In this document: piece after piece, positions 1 to 6,717 of the stretch
Position numbering within the stretch: position 1 is the first letter of the stretch
Layout of the letters: every line of letters starts with the position of its first letter
The notes under the pieces: generated by a model
Told to the model about the DNA's origin: nothing
The model's database searches: none
Seen by the model: only the letters and a program-made list of their open reading frames with translations
DNA from: an uncultured Oscillospiraceae bacterium
Lineage (GTDB): Bacteria; Bacillota; Clostridia; Oscillospirales; Oscillospiraceae
Length of the DNA stretch: 7,937 bases
NCBI GenBank assembly: GCA_910587785.1
Contig: CAJUOA010000129.1
Location: forward strand, 1-7,937
Reading direction: 5' to 3'
Program-made: the position numbers and the translations under genes

Positions 1-46
1 TTGGAGCTGCTATCCAGATTCGAACTGGAGACCTCATCCTTACCAA
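1..46 (-). other. tRNA-Thr(GGU) 3'-half fragment, probable integration attachment site
   Basis: Read on the minus strand, this is the 3' half of a tRNA. It has an anticodon loop TTGGTAA (U33, anticodon GGU, so Thr), the 3' anticodon strand GGATG, variable region AGGTC, a perfect T-arm (TCCAG, loop TTCGAAT, CTGGA), the acceptor strand TAGCAGC, discriminator T and an encoded CCA. The 5' half is missing: the sequence from 47 upward, read on the minus strand, has no D-arm and no CATCC to pair with GGATG. Tyrosine recombinases commonly cross over at the anticodon loop and leave a displaced 3' half at one junction, which matches this break point. If so, the mobile element lies at positions above 46 and the original chromosome lies to the left of position 1. 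The window starts within one base of the CCA, as would be expected if an assembly broke at a repeated tRNA sequence. Confidence 0.8.
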
Positions 47-61
47 CACACTGAGATGTGT
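46..61. repeat. Small inverted repeat next to the tRNA break point
   Basis: ACACA (46-50) and TGTGT (57-61) form a 5-bp inverted repeat around a 6-nt spacer, directly beside the point where tRNA identity ends. It could be part of an integrase core-type or accessory site on the element side of the junction. It is short enough to be chance. Confidence 0.35.
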
Positions 62-107
62 CCAAGCGGTGCTATCCGGCACTGTTTGGGCGTTTTTTGT
101 ACCAATA

Positions 108-135
108 TGGGTGGTCTATAACGGTATTCCACCCA
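108..135. repeat. 7-bp inverted repeat in the left terminal region
   Basis: TGGGTGG (108-114) and CCACCCA (129-135) are perfect reverse complements separated by 14 nt. No T-run follows either arm, so it does not look like an intrinsic terminator. In this gene-free stretch between the tRNA fragment and phoR it may be a protein-binding site, for example for an integrase or excisionase, but that is inference from position only. Confidence 0.5.
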
Positions 136-158
136 CTGTTTCCACACAGTTTTTCCGC

Positions 159-180
159 GTGTGGGTCAGGGTGTGGGTCA
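159..180. repeat. Tandem 10-bp direct repeats, possible integrase arm-type sites
   Basis: GTGTGGGTCA occurs at 159-168 and again, identical, at 171-180, giving a 12-bp period. Short direct repeats set 100-200 bp from a core site are typical of arm-type sites bound by the N-terminal domain of tyrosine recombinases such as lambda and Tn916 Int. Here they lie about 115 bp from the tRNA-Thr core. The repeat itself is seen directly; the role is inferred. Confidence 0.5.
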
Positions 181-234
181 AGAGCCAAAACTCAAAGCAA
201 AGGCACGGGCATAAAGACATAGAATCGCCCTCAA

Positions 235-257
235 AATTTGCGCCGCAAAACAAAGAA
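235..257 (+). repeat. Left copy of the 23-bp direct repeat bracketing the Pst/Pho operon
   Basis: This 23-bp sequence starts AATTTGCGCC and ends AAACAAAGAA. It matches 6718-6740 at 21 of 23 positions in the same orientation, with mismatches only at 245 (g/a) and 247 (a/t). It lies 16 bp beyond the phoR stop codon. On the minus strand the left copy also forms a small hairpin (TTTGC, loop GGC, GCAAA) followed by TTTT, so it could act as a weak phoR terminator; the right copy does not keep that stem. The pair could be a recombination footprint of cassette insertion, or less likely a shared 3'-end motif. Confidence 0.65.
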
Positions 258-273
258 AAGCTGTTTTTCGCGC

Positions 274-1920
274 TCAAAACACAATCGAAACCAGAGTCCC
301 CTCCCCGACCCCGCTGGACAGCCTGACCGCCGCCCCATGGATCCCCGCTATATGCTTCACAATAGACAGCCCCAGCCCTGTGCCGCCCGAGGCCTTTGAC
401 CGGCTCTTATCTACCCGGAAGAACCGCTCGAACACCCGCGCCTGATACTCTTTCGGTATGCCGATGCCTGTATCCTTCACGGTCAGCACTGTGCTGTCTC
501 CATTTTTTGTGACGCTCATCTCCACACTGCCACCGTCCACATTGTACTTGATAGCGTTGTCGCATAGATTATAGACCATCTCATAGAGATACCCCGGCAC
601 CCCCATAACGATGGCCGGCTCCCCGCTGACAGACAGAGCAACATTCTTCTCCTTTGCCCTGCCCTCTAACGCCGCGACCGCCGCCCGGGCAGTCTCGTAC
701 AGGTCGACCGGCTCCATACCGGCGGGGGCTCCCTCGTCCAGCCGGGACAGGTGGATGATATCCTCCACCAGGGACATCATTCGGGCCGACTCGGTGCGGA
801 TGAGATGGATAAACTCCGGCGCGTCCTGGGGCTTTACCGTGCCGTCCTCCAGCATCTCCGCGCTGCCGGTGATGACCTGCAGGGGCGTTTTCAGCTCGTG
901 GGACACATTTGCGGCGAACTCCCGGCGCATCCGCTCAGCCTCCGCCTGCTCGGTCACATCGAAAGCCAGCAGGACCGTTCCGGCAGGCGCTCCGTCAGTT
1001 TGTATGCGGCTCAGATCAAGCTGGTACTCCCTGCCGTCCCGCTCCATTCTGAGCTCGCTGTGCCCCTGCCCGGCAGCCTCTTCCAGCGCCGCGCTGATGG
1101 CATGGCTGTGGTCAACAAGCAGGAAATCCTGCCCCAGGCAGGAGCTGTCCGTATGGAAAATAGTCTTTGCCGCCGGGTTCATGCTGACGATTTTGCCGTC
1201 CCTGTCCAGCAGGACCAGCCCCTCGTTCATGTGGGAGGTTATCTGCACGAACTCATCGGCCCGCTTTTTCAGGCTCTGCATTTGCTCCGATATCTGCAGC
1301 CGCTGGCGGTGTATCTTTTTGAGCAGCGGGGCCAGCTCCTCATAGGTCTCGTTCTCAAGTGGCCTGTCCAGGTCCAGCCGGTTCAGCGGCCGGACAATGC
1401 GCTTTGCAAGCCTATGGGCCAGCAGGGCCGAAAACACCACAGCCAGTATGCCCACAATCGTCATGGGTTGGAGCATGGCCATCACCAGGGTGAACATGGT
1501 AGCCCGGCTGACGGAAATCCTCAGCACCGTGCCGTCGCTCAGCTTGCGGGCCCGGTAGAAGGTCTCCTCGGTCATGGTGCCGGAAAAGCGGGAGCTCTCG
1601 CCCTCGCCGCCCAGAAGCGCCTCCTGTATTTCCTCCCGGTTTCCGTGATTGCCCAGCTTTCTATAGTCCTCAGCCGTGTCGAGGAGCACCGTCCCATCCG
1701 GGGAGACCCATGTCAGGCGGTAGCTTTTGCTGTCTATGCCCTCAAGATAGTCCCTTCCGCCTTTCTCAACCCCCTGGGCCGCAAGGTACAGCTCGTCCGC
1801 CAGCTGGCTTTCCTCAATGTCCCGGTAGTACTGGTATAGGCAACCCATCACAATGATGATGTTTGCCAGCAGCACCGCCGCCGACACCGCCAAAATGGAG
1901 TGAAAAATCCGCTTAGTCAT
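274..1920 (-). CDS. phoR: Phosphate-regulon sensor histidine kinase PhoR
   Basis: This is a membrane histidine kinase of 548 aa that would sense phosphate status, through PhoU and the Pst transporter, and phosphorylate the PhoB partner encoded just upstream. Domains in order: TM1 about residues 9-28, an extracytoplasmic domain of about 110 aa, TM2 about 143-168, a short HAMP-like linker, and a PAS-like domain about 222-325 (HMNEGLVLLDRDGKIVSMNP). The HisKA domain has the H box NVSHELKTPL with His341. The HATPase domain has the N box around Asn455, G1 DTGIGIP (483-489), F box ERFFRVDK and G2 GTGLGL (513-518), so all catalytic motifs are intact. The start ATG overlaps the phoB stop as ATGA, with GGAGG 7 nt upstream, so translation is probably coupled. 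It is the last gene of the operon. Assignment to PhoR rather than another kinase rests on architecture plus the pst-phoU-phoB context; the ligand is not read from sequence. Confidence 0.93.
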   Translation of the reverse strand: MTKRIFHSILAVSAAVLLANIIIVMGCLYQYYRDIEESQLADELYLAAQGVEKGGRDYLEGIDSKSYRLTWVSPDGTVLLDTAEDYRKLGNHGNREEIQEALLGGEGESSRFSGTMTEETFYRARKLSDGTVLRISVSRATMFTLVMAMLQPMTIVGILAVVFSALLAHRLAKRIVRPLNRLDLDRPLENETYEELAPLLKKIHRQRLQISEQMQSLKKRADEFVQITSHMNEGLVLLDRDGKIVSMNPAAKTIFHTDSSCLGQDFLLVDHSHAISAALEEAAGQGHSELRMERDGREYQLDLSRIQTDGAPAGTVLLAFDVTEQAEAERMRREFAANVSHELKTPLQVITGSAEMLEDGTVKPQDAPEFIHLIRTESARMMSLVEDIIHLSRLDEGAPAGMEPVDLYETARAAVAALEGRAKEKNVALSVSGEPAIVMGVPGYLYEMVYNLCDNAIKYNVDGGSVEMSVTKNGDSTVLTVKDTGIGIPKEYQARVFERFFRVDKSRSKASGGTGLGLSIVKHIAGIHGAAVRLSSGVGEGTLVSIVF

Positions 1921-2588
1921 TCTGACGCCTCCAGACGGTAGCCGACGCTTCGCACGGTCTTTATCATGGAGCCGGACTTTCCCAGCTTCTGCCGCAGGGT
2001 CTTGATGTGCATGTCAACCGTCCGGGTCTCCCCGGCGTACTCCACGTCCCAGACCTCAGCAAGGAGCTGCTCCCGGGTGAACACCATCCCGGGTCGGGAC
2101 AGGAACAGCCTCAGCAGCTCGAACTCCTTATAGGTCAGGTCCACCCGCCCGCCGTCCGCCGTTACGGTGCGCTCCCCGGTATTCATCCGAAGGCCGCCCG
2201 CCTCGACGATGTTCTCCTCTTTGGGGGCGCAGCGCCGGAGTACGGCCTTCACTCTCGACACCATCTCCGTCATGCCGAAAGGCTTTGCAATATAGTCGTC
2301 CGCGCCCATATCAAGGCCCGTGACCTTGTCGTATTCCGTACCCTTTGCCGTGGCCATGATAACCGGAATCCCGGCGGTGGCGGTATGGGCGCGGAGCCTT
2401 TTCAGGATGGACAGCCCGTCATCCCCGGGCAGCATGATGTCCAGGAGGATCAGCTGGGGCGGCTCGCTCCGAATGGCCTCAAACAGGCCGCCGCTGTCGG
2501 GAAAGCCCCTGACCTCAAACCCGGCGGCTGTAAGGGCATAGCTCATCAGCCCCCTTATGCCGTCGTCGTCTTCCACACAGTATATCAT
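1917..2588 (-). CDS. phoB: Phosphate-regulon response regulator PhoB/PhoP (OmpR family)
   Basis: This is a DNA-binding response regulator of 223 aa. The receiver domain (about 1-118) has the acidic pocket EDDD (7-10), phospho-acceptor Asp50 in LILLDIMLPG, switch Thr80 and conserved Lys102 (AKPFG). A linker leads to an OmpR-type winged helix (about 130-220) with LTYKEFELLRLF, the recognition-helix region TRTVDMHIKTLRQKL and the C-terminal wing VRSVGYRLE. The start at 2588 was chosen because GGAGGGG sits 6 nt upstream and MIYCVEDDD begins the receiver strand; an in-frame ATG at 2624 would add 12 residues before the domain and overlap phoU. It lies 22 nt after phoU and overlaps phoR by 4 bp. It is the probable activator of the repeats upstream of pstS. 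Firmicutes literature usually calls this protein PhoP. Confidence 0.93.
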   Translation of the reverse strand: MIYCVEDDDGIRGLMSYALTAAGFEVRGFPDSGGLFEAIRSEPPQLILLDIMLPGDDGLSILKRLRAHTATAGIPVIMATAKGTEYDKVTGLDMGADDYIAKPFGMTEMVSRVKAVLRRCAPKEENIVEAGGLRMNTGERTVTADGGRVDLTYKEFELLRLFLSRPGMVFTREQLLAEVWDVEYAGETRTVDMHIKTLRQKLGKSGSMIKTVRSVGYRLEASE

Positions 2589-2610
2589 AATGCTCCCCTC
2601 CTTCGCCGGT

Positions 2611-3294
2611 CTATTGTACCACATCCCTTTTCTCTTCGCAAGCCGGGGCCAGGTCTTTCTCCCCTGTCACGGAGAATATCACCCACTGGGCAATGTTCAC
2701 TGCATGGTCGCCGATGCGCTCCAGGTACTTGTCTATCATCATCAGGTCCAGGGCGTATTCCCCCTCCGAGGGCTCCCGGGCTATCCGCTTGATCAGCGAG
2801 CGCCTGACCCGTTTGAAGTAATCGTCCAGCAGGTCGTCGCCGGCAATGACAGACGCCGCAAGGGCCGTGTCCCTTGACACATAGGCGTCTACGCTGTCGG
2901 TCACCATTTTCACCGCCGAGCGGGTCATCTCGTGGATATGCTCCATGCGCTCCGGGGCGTGGCCCTCGTCTATCAGGATGAGGACGATCTCGGCAATGTC
3001 CTCGGCTTGGTCGCCGATGCGCTCCATATCCGTGATAATCTTCAGCGCGGCGGATATCTGCCTCAAATCTCTCGCCACCGGCTGCTGTTGTAAGAGGAGC
3101 TTTAAGCACAGGCTCTCGATGTCCCGCTCCATCTGGTCCGTCTCGGCGGCGATGGCGGCCACCTTTTCCGCGTGCTCCCGGCTTCCCTCGTCCAAGGCCC
3201 TGGAAGCCAGGGAGATGGCCTCCTCACACAGCGCGCCCATCTGTATCAGCTCCCTGTTCATCCGGGCAAGCTGTTCATCGAACCGGTTCCTCAT
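2611..3294 (-). CDS. phoU: Phosphate transport system regulator PhoU
   Basis: This is a cytoplasmic all-helical protein of 227 aa, slightly longer than the usual ~215-220. It couples the Pst transporter to PhoR, damping signalling and transport when phosphate is plentiful. Two PhoU repeats are visible. The first carries ALKIITDMERIGDQAEDIAE (about 83-102) and the second LMMIDKYLERIGDHAVNIAQ (about 184-203); the E-R-I-G-D motifs are the metal-cluster and helix-bundle signatures of the family. Two adjacent ATGs overlap the pstB stop, at 3297 and 3294. I chose 3294 (MRNRFDEQL) because GGGGAGG is then 8 nt upstream and PhoU proteins typically begin this way; starting at 3297 adds one Met and gives only 5 nt spacing. 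The overlap with pstB suggests coupled translation. The in-frame open region further upstream lies over pstB and is not part of the gene. Confidence 0.94.
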   Translation of the reverse strand: MRNRFDEQLARMNRELIQMGALCEEAISLASRALDEGSREHAEKVAAIAAETDQMERDIESLCLKLLLQQQPVARDLRQISAALKIITDMERIGDQAEDIAEIVLILIDEGHAPERMEHIHEMTRSAVKMVTDSVDAYVSRDTALAASVIAGDDLLDDYFKRVRRSLIKRIAREPSEGEYALDLMMIDKYLERIGDHAVNIAQWVIFSVTGEKDLAPACEEKRDVVQ

Positions 3295-4049
3295 CATCCA
3301 AACCTCCCCGTAATGTATTCTTCCGTCTTTTTCTGCTCCGGCCGGGAGAAAAGCTTCTCCGTGCCGCCGAACTCCACCAGCTCCCCCAGCAGGAAGAACG
3401 CCGTGTAGTCTGAGACCCGCACCGCCTGCTGCATATTGTGGGTCACCATGACGATTGTGTACTTCTCCCTGAGCTGCATTGTAAGCTCCTCTATCTTCCC
3501 GGTGGAGATGGGATCCAGGGCACTGGTGGGCTCGTCCATGAGCAGCACCTTTGGCTCCACGGCCAGGGCCCGGGCGATGCACAGCCTCTGCTGCTGGCCC
3601 CCGGAGAGGCCCAGGGCGTTCTTTTTCAGCCTATCCTTCACTTCGTCCCAGATGGCCGCGCCCCGGAGGGAACGCTCCACGATATCGTCCAGCTTGGCCC
3701 GGCTTTTGACCCCGTGGGTGCGGGGGCCGTAGGCGATGTTGTCGTAAATGCTCATAGGGAAGGGGTTCGGTTTCTGGAACACCATGCCTATCTCCCGGCG
3801 GAGCCCGTTTACGTCCACGTCGGGCCCATAGATATTTTTACCCCCATACCTCAGCTCGCCGGTTATCTTCACCCCGGGGACCAGGTCGTTCATGCGATTC
3901 AAGGTCTTGAGAAATGTGGACTTTCCACAGCCGGACGGGCCGATAAAGGCGGTGATGCTGTTCTCATAGATGGGAATGCTCACATTTTTCAGCGCCTGGG
4001 TGCTGCTATACCATAAACAGAGGTCTTTTGCGGTGATAATTTCCTCCAT
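3294..4049 (-). CDS. pstB: Phosphate ABC transporter ATP-binding protein PstB
   Basis: This is the 251-aa ATPase subunit that energises phosphate import by the PstSCAB complex on the cytoplasmic face. Motifs in order: Walker A GPSGCGKST (37-45) followed by the Pst-typical LKTLNRMNDL, Q-loop FQKPNPFPMSIYDN (Gln92), ABC signature LSGGQQQR (148-155), Walker B VLLMDEP (168-174), D-loop SALD and H-switch His204 (VTHNMQQA). The FQKPNPFPMSI string and the NRMNDL segment are diagnostic of PstB within ABC ATPases. The start at 4049 (MEEIITAKDL) has AGGAGGG 9 nt upstream. A further in-frame ATG at 4097 would add 16 residues inside pstA and has no comparable site. The gap to pstA is 4 nt, and the stop is shared in overlap with the phoU start. 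Length and all motifs are normal. Confidence 0.97.
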   Translation of the reverse strand: MEEIITAKDLCLWYSSTQALKNVSIPIYENSITAFIGPSGCGKSTFLKTLNRMNDLVPGVKITGELRYGGKNIYGPDVDVNGLRREIGMVFQKPNPFPMSIYDNIAYGPRTHGVKSRAKLDDIVERSLRGAAIWDEVKDRLKKNALGLSGGQQQRLCIARALAVEPKVLLMDEPTSALDPISTGKIEELTMQLREKYTIVMVTHNMQQAVRVSDYTAFFLLGELVEFGGTEKLFSRPEQKKTEEYITGRFG

Positions 4050-4053
4050 TGGC

Positions 4054-4887
4054 TCATGCCCTCCTTTTCTTGAAATACCAGCCTGCCAGAGCGGCACAGA
4101 GGTTGACCAGCAGGGTCAGCACCAGCAGAATTGCCGCGATGGCAAAGGCCGCTTCAAACTCGCCCCGGTCTTTGGCGTAGACGTACATGGCAACCGTCAG
4201 GGAGGCCCCGGAGCTGCCCAGCCCGGTGAAGAAGCCGTTGAGTACATGGGCAAACCCGGCAGTGAAGAGCAGCGCCGCCGACTCGCCCAGAATACGCCCC
4301 ACGGACAGTATGCAGCCGGTAATCACGCCGTCCACGCACCCGGGCAGCACCACCGTGCGCACCACCCGCCACTTGCCCGCGCCCAGGCCGAACGCCCCCT
4401 CGCGGTAGCTTTGTGGGACGGTCTTCAGGCTCTCCTGGGCCGTGCGCATGACAGTGGGCAGGTTCATGATGACCAAAGTCAGCGCCCCTGCCAGCAGGGA
4501 GGTGCCGAAGGTCCCGGCAAAAAGCATCATGCCCACGAAGCCGTAGATGATGGAAGGTATGCCCGAGAGGGTCTCGGCGGCGTACTCGATGACGGACACC
4601 AGCCTTTTGCTGGACGCGTATTCGGTCAGGTACACAGCCGCTCCCACCCCCAGGGGCAGCACAACGGCGAGGGCTGCTAAGATAAGGTAGAGGGTATTGA
4701 GGATGTCCGGCAGGATACCGATACGGTCGTTCAGTATGCTGGGGCTGGTGGAGAGCAGCTGCCAGGTGATGTTGGGCAGGCCCTTGCAGAGTACATAGAG
4801 GATGATGAACAGTGCGAAGCCGCAAGTTATGGCAACGGAGAGGGCCATAAGGCCGCGCATGGCGAAGGAGTATGCTTTTCGTCTCAT
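4054..4887 (-). CDS. pstA: Phosphate ABC transporter permease PstA
   Basis: This is an integral membrane permease of 277 aa that pairs with PstC to form the phosphate channel. About six hydrophobic segments are visible (near residues 12-34, 63-87, 112-134, 136-150, 192-212 and 246-270). The inner loop between the central helices carries the ABC permease EAA motif, here REGAFGLGAGKWRVVRTVVL (about 162-181), followed by GVITGCILSVGRILGESAAL, a typical PstA stretch. TLSGIPSIIYGFVGM (106-120) is another family hallmark. AGGAGGG lies about 5 nt before the ATG, which begins one base after the pstC stop, so the two permeases are probably made in matched amounts. It ends in a basic tail KKRRA. No truncation or frameshift is seen. 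Confidence 0.96.
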   Translation of the reverse strand: MRRKAYSFAMRGLMALSVAITCGFALFIILYVLCKGLPNITWQLLSTSPSILNDRIGILPDILNTLYLILAALAVVLPLGVGAAVYLTEYASSKRLVSVIEYAAETLSGIPSIIYGFVGMMLFAGTFGTSLLAGALTLVIMNLPTVMRTAQESLKTVPQSYREGAFGLGAGKWRVVRTVVLPGCVDGVITGCILSVGRILGESAALLFTAGFAHVLNGFFTGLGSSGASLTVAMYVYAKDRGEFEAAFAIAAILLVLTLLVNLCAALAGWYFKKRRA

Positions 4888-4888
4888 G

Positions 4889-5806
4889 TCAGCCCTCCTT
4901 GCTCCGCTTGAGGAAAAAGTTCAGCGCGGCGTTTATCAGCAGGATGAACAGGTACAGCACCAGGGCGATGGAGAACAGCGCCTCTCTTTGCAGGCTCCCT
5001 GGGCTGGAGTAGGACATCTCGCTGGCAACTGCAGTGGTGAGAAAGCGCACGCTCCCGAAGATGGAGGGCATGTTGGGCACGTTGCCGGAGACCATCATCA
5101 CGGCCATAGCCTCGCCGATGGCCCGGCCAACCCCCAGCACTACCGCCGCCGCGATGCCGCTTTTGGCGGCGGGAGCCGTTACCTTAAAGTATGTTTCTAC
5201 AGGAGTGGCACCCAGGGCCAGGGAGGCCTCCTCATATTCGTGGGGAACAGCCTCAAGCGCTGTCACTGATACCTTTATAATAGAAGGCAGTATCATGACC
5301 GCCAGCACGATAATCGCCGCCAGCAGACTTGCCCCGTCCGGGACATGGAACAGTGTGCGGATTCCCGGCACCAGAATCAGCATACCCACCAGGCCGTACA
5401 CCACCGAGGGGATGCCCGCCAGCAGGCTGACCGCGCTCCCTACTACGGACTTCACTCTGAGCGGGGCCAGCTTCGCAAGGTACACCGCCGTGAAGAATCC
5501 CACCGGCACCCCGAACAGGGTGGCCCCCGCCGTGCCGTATACGCTGGTGAGGATGAAGGGTAAAATGCCGAACTTAGGGTCCTGGGCGGTGGACTCCCAG
5601 GTGTCTCCCAGCAGGAAGTCGAACAGGCCGATATCTCGGATGGCCGGTATGCCGGACAGTACCAGAAAGATGGTGATGAGTAGCACACAGCCTACTGTGA
5701 CAAGGCCAAGCATGAGGAACAATCCGTGGAAAAACCGCTCTGTAAACTGCCGGCAGACCCGGGGCCTCCGCCTAAGCTGTGCGCGGGAGGTCTGTATGTT
5801 TTCCAT
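4889..5806 (-). CDS. pstC: Phosphate ABC transporter permease PstC
   Basis: This is a membrane permease of 305 aa, partner of PstA. A basic cytoplasmic N-terminus (RRRPRVCRQFTERFF) precedes TM1 (about 29-52). Further hydrophobic segments lie near 82-111, 121-147, 160-180, 213-240 and 274-299. The loop between TM1 and TM2 has the PstC-typical LFDFLLGDTWEST....FGILPFI pattern. The EAA loop EEASLALGATPVETYFKV (192-209) and the following GIAAAVVLGVGRAIGEAMAV match the PstC consensus closely. The start ATG lies 10 nt after the pstS stop, with a modest GAGGG overlapping that stop. The site sits in a small palindrome (5807-5817) that might lower initiation relative to pstS. Full length, with no defects. 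Confidence 0.96.
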   Translation of the reverse strand: MENIQTSRAQLRRRPRVCRQFTERFFHGLFLMLGLVTVGCVLLITIFLVLSGIPAIRDIGLFDFLLGDTWESTAQDPKFGILPFILTSVYGTAGATLFGVPVGFFTAVYLAKLAPLRVKSVVGSAVSLLAGIPSVVYGLVGMLILVPGIRTLFHVPDGASLLAAIIVLAVMILPSIIKVSVTALEAVPHEYEEASLALGATPVETYFKVTAPAAKSGIAAAVVLGVGRAIGEAMAVMMVSGNVPNMPSIFGSVRFLTTAVASEMSYSSPGSLQREALFSIALVLYLFILLINAALNFFLKRSKEG

Positions 5807-5817
5807 AGGGCGGCCCT
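5807..5817 (-). promoter_or_regulatory. Small palindrome over the pstC ribosome-binding site
   Basis: The pstS-pstC gap holds AGGGCGGCCCT on the plus strand. In the mRNA this is AGGG, loop CCG, CCCU: a 4-bp GC-rich hairpin that would mask part of the pstC Shine-Dalgarno sequence just before the ATG. Binding proteins are needed in excess over permeases, so reduced pstC initiation would make sense. The stem is short and the effect is inference. Confidence 0.3.
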
Positions 5818-6623
5818 CAGTTGGCCGGGACCGCGCCCGCGCCGGAAATCAGCGGGGCCGCGTCGGCGGAGGTGGCGAAGTCGAAGAAGGCCTGGGCCGT
5901 TTCGGAAAGCTCTTCCCCGGTTTTCGTCACCAAAATAAAGGGGCGCTGGATAACGTAGCTGCCGTCCTTCACGGTATCTTCTGTGGGAGCCACGCCGTTT
6001 ACCGTAATGGCCCGGACACTGTCCTTCACCGAGGCCAGGGAAGCGTATCCGATGGCGTCCGGGTTCTGAGCCACGGCGGTGATCACGTCGCCGGTAGAGG
6101 TCAGTTCCTGGCGGTACTGGCATTTCTCCTCGGTGCCGGTGATGGATTCAAAGCCGTCCCGGGTGCCGCTGCCCGCCTCACGGCCGATGAGCACCACGGG
6201 CGCGTCATTGCCGCCCGCGTCCTTCCAGTTCTCGACCTCCCCGGTGTAGAGCTTAGCAATAGTCTCCGTGTCCAGGTCTGCCACAGGATTCTCCGGGTTG
6301 ACGATAACGGCAATACCGTCATAGGCCAGTACCGTGGCGGTCAGGCCCTGGGAGGCTTCCTCCTCCTTCAGCTCCCGGCTGGAAAGGCCGATGTCACAAC
6401 GCCCCTCCATAACGGCCTGGATGCCCGAGCCGGAGCCCGTGGGGTTGTAGGTGAAGGCGGCGCCTTCATTCTGCTCCTGGAAGGATTCTCCCAGCGCGCC
6501 GATGACCTTCTCCATGGAGGTGGAGCCGTCTGTGGAGACAGTACCGGCGGTTTTCTGGGTGCAGCCGGTGAGAATGGTGGCGGCGGTCAGGGCCGCCAGT
6601 GCAAGTGTGGTGATTTTCTTCAT
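5817..6623 (-). CDS. pstS: Phosphate-binding lipoprotein PstS
   Basis: This is the extracellular phosphate receptor of the Pst transporter, 268 aa. Residues 1-20 form a lipoprotein signal peptide (KK, hydrophobic core, lipobox ILTGC) with lipidation expected at Cys21, so it would be tethered to the outer face of the membrane. The phosphate-binding segments of the family are present: VSTDGSTSM (29-37), NPTGSGSGIQ (60-69), SSRELK (81-86), LAYDGIAVIVNPENP (99-113) and the anion loop REAGSGTRDGFE (148-159). AAAGGGG lies 8 nt before the ATG, and it is the first gene after the promoter with Pho-box-like repeats. Length is at the compact end for PstS, as is usual in Firmicutes. The C-terminus is complete. 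Confidence 0.96.
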   Translation of the reverse strand: MKKITTLALAALTAATILTGCTQKTAGTVSTDGSTSMEKVIGALGESFQEQNEGAAFTYNPTGSGSGIQAVMEGRCDIGLSSRELKEEEASQGLTATVLAYDGIAVIVNPENPVADLDTETIAKLYTGEVENWKDAGGNDAPVVLIGREAGSGTRDGFESITGTEEKCQYRQELTSTGDVITAVAQNPDAIGYASLASVKDSVRAITVNGVAPTEDTVKDGSYVIQRPFILVTKTGEELSETAQAFFDFATSADAAPLISGAGAVPAN

Positions 6624-6653
6624 GTGAATTTCCCCTTTCAGTTTTATGCTTTA

Positions 6654-6709
6654 ATGATAGGGGATCATTGTAAAACTCAAAAGGGGCTCTGTGTAAAATC
6701 CAGGTAAAA
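6654..6709 (-). promoter_or_regulatory. Pho-box-type promoter of the pst-pho operon
   Basis: On the minus strand upstream of pstS there are three TTTTACA-like heptamers: TTTTACC (6709-6703), TTTTACA (6698-6692, 11 bp on) and TTTTACA (6675-6669, 23 bp further, about two more turns). Direct repeats of TT(A/T)ACA with 11-bp period are the PhoP/PhoB binding pattern in Firmicutes. A -10-like TATCAT follows at 6659-6654, 9 nt after the last repeat, and there is no good -35, as expected for an activator-dependent promoter. An ATGAT/ATCAT inverted repeat (6654-6668) overlaps the -10. The start codon is about 30 nt downstream of the -10. Regulation by PhoB is inferred from the repeats and the gene content. 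Confidence 0.7.
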
Positions 6710-6717
6710 CCCATAAT

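Noticed and set aside
1..80. Complete tRNA gene at the left end
   Set aside because: Only the 3' half is present. The sequence above position 46 does not supply an acceptor 5' strand, D-arm or the pairing half of the anticodon stem.
135..154. Plus-strand intrinsic terminator (ACTGT...ACAGT then T-run)
   Set aside because: The stem is only 5 bp and AT-rich, and there is no plus-strand gene upstream for it to terminate.
69..326. Plus-strand open frame at the left end (85 codons)
   Set aside because: No Shine-Dalgarno sequence and no recognisable protein; it crosses inverted and direct repeats and runs into the phoR 3' end.
751..1839. Plus-strand open frame (362 codons) over phoR
   Set aside because: It is a shadow of phoR, whose kinase motifs are complete in the opposite frame; the translation has no domain pattern.
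3295..3582. N-terminally extended PhoU reading frame
   Set aside because: The extension lies inside pstB in another frame, is Gly/Arg/His-rich without PhoU similarity, and the ATG at 3294 has a proper ribosome-binding site.
5034..6707. Long plus-strand open frame (557 codons) across pstC and pstS
   Set aside because: It is antisense to two unmistakable genes, lacks a ribosome-binding site, shows low-complexity Arg/Ser/Thr-rich sequence with no motif, and arises from the high GC third positions of the minus-strand genes.
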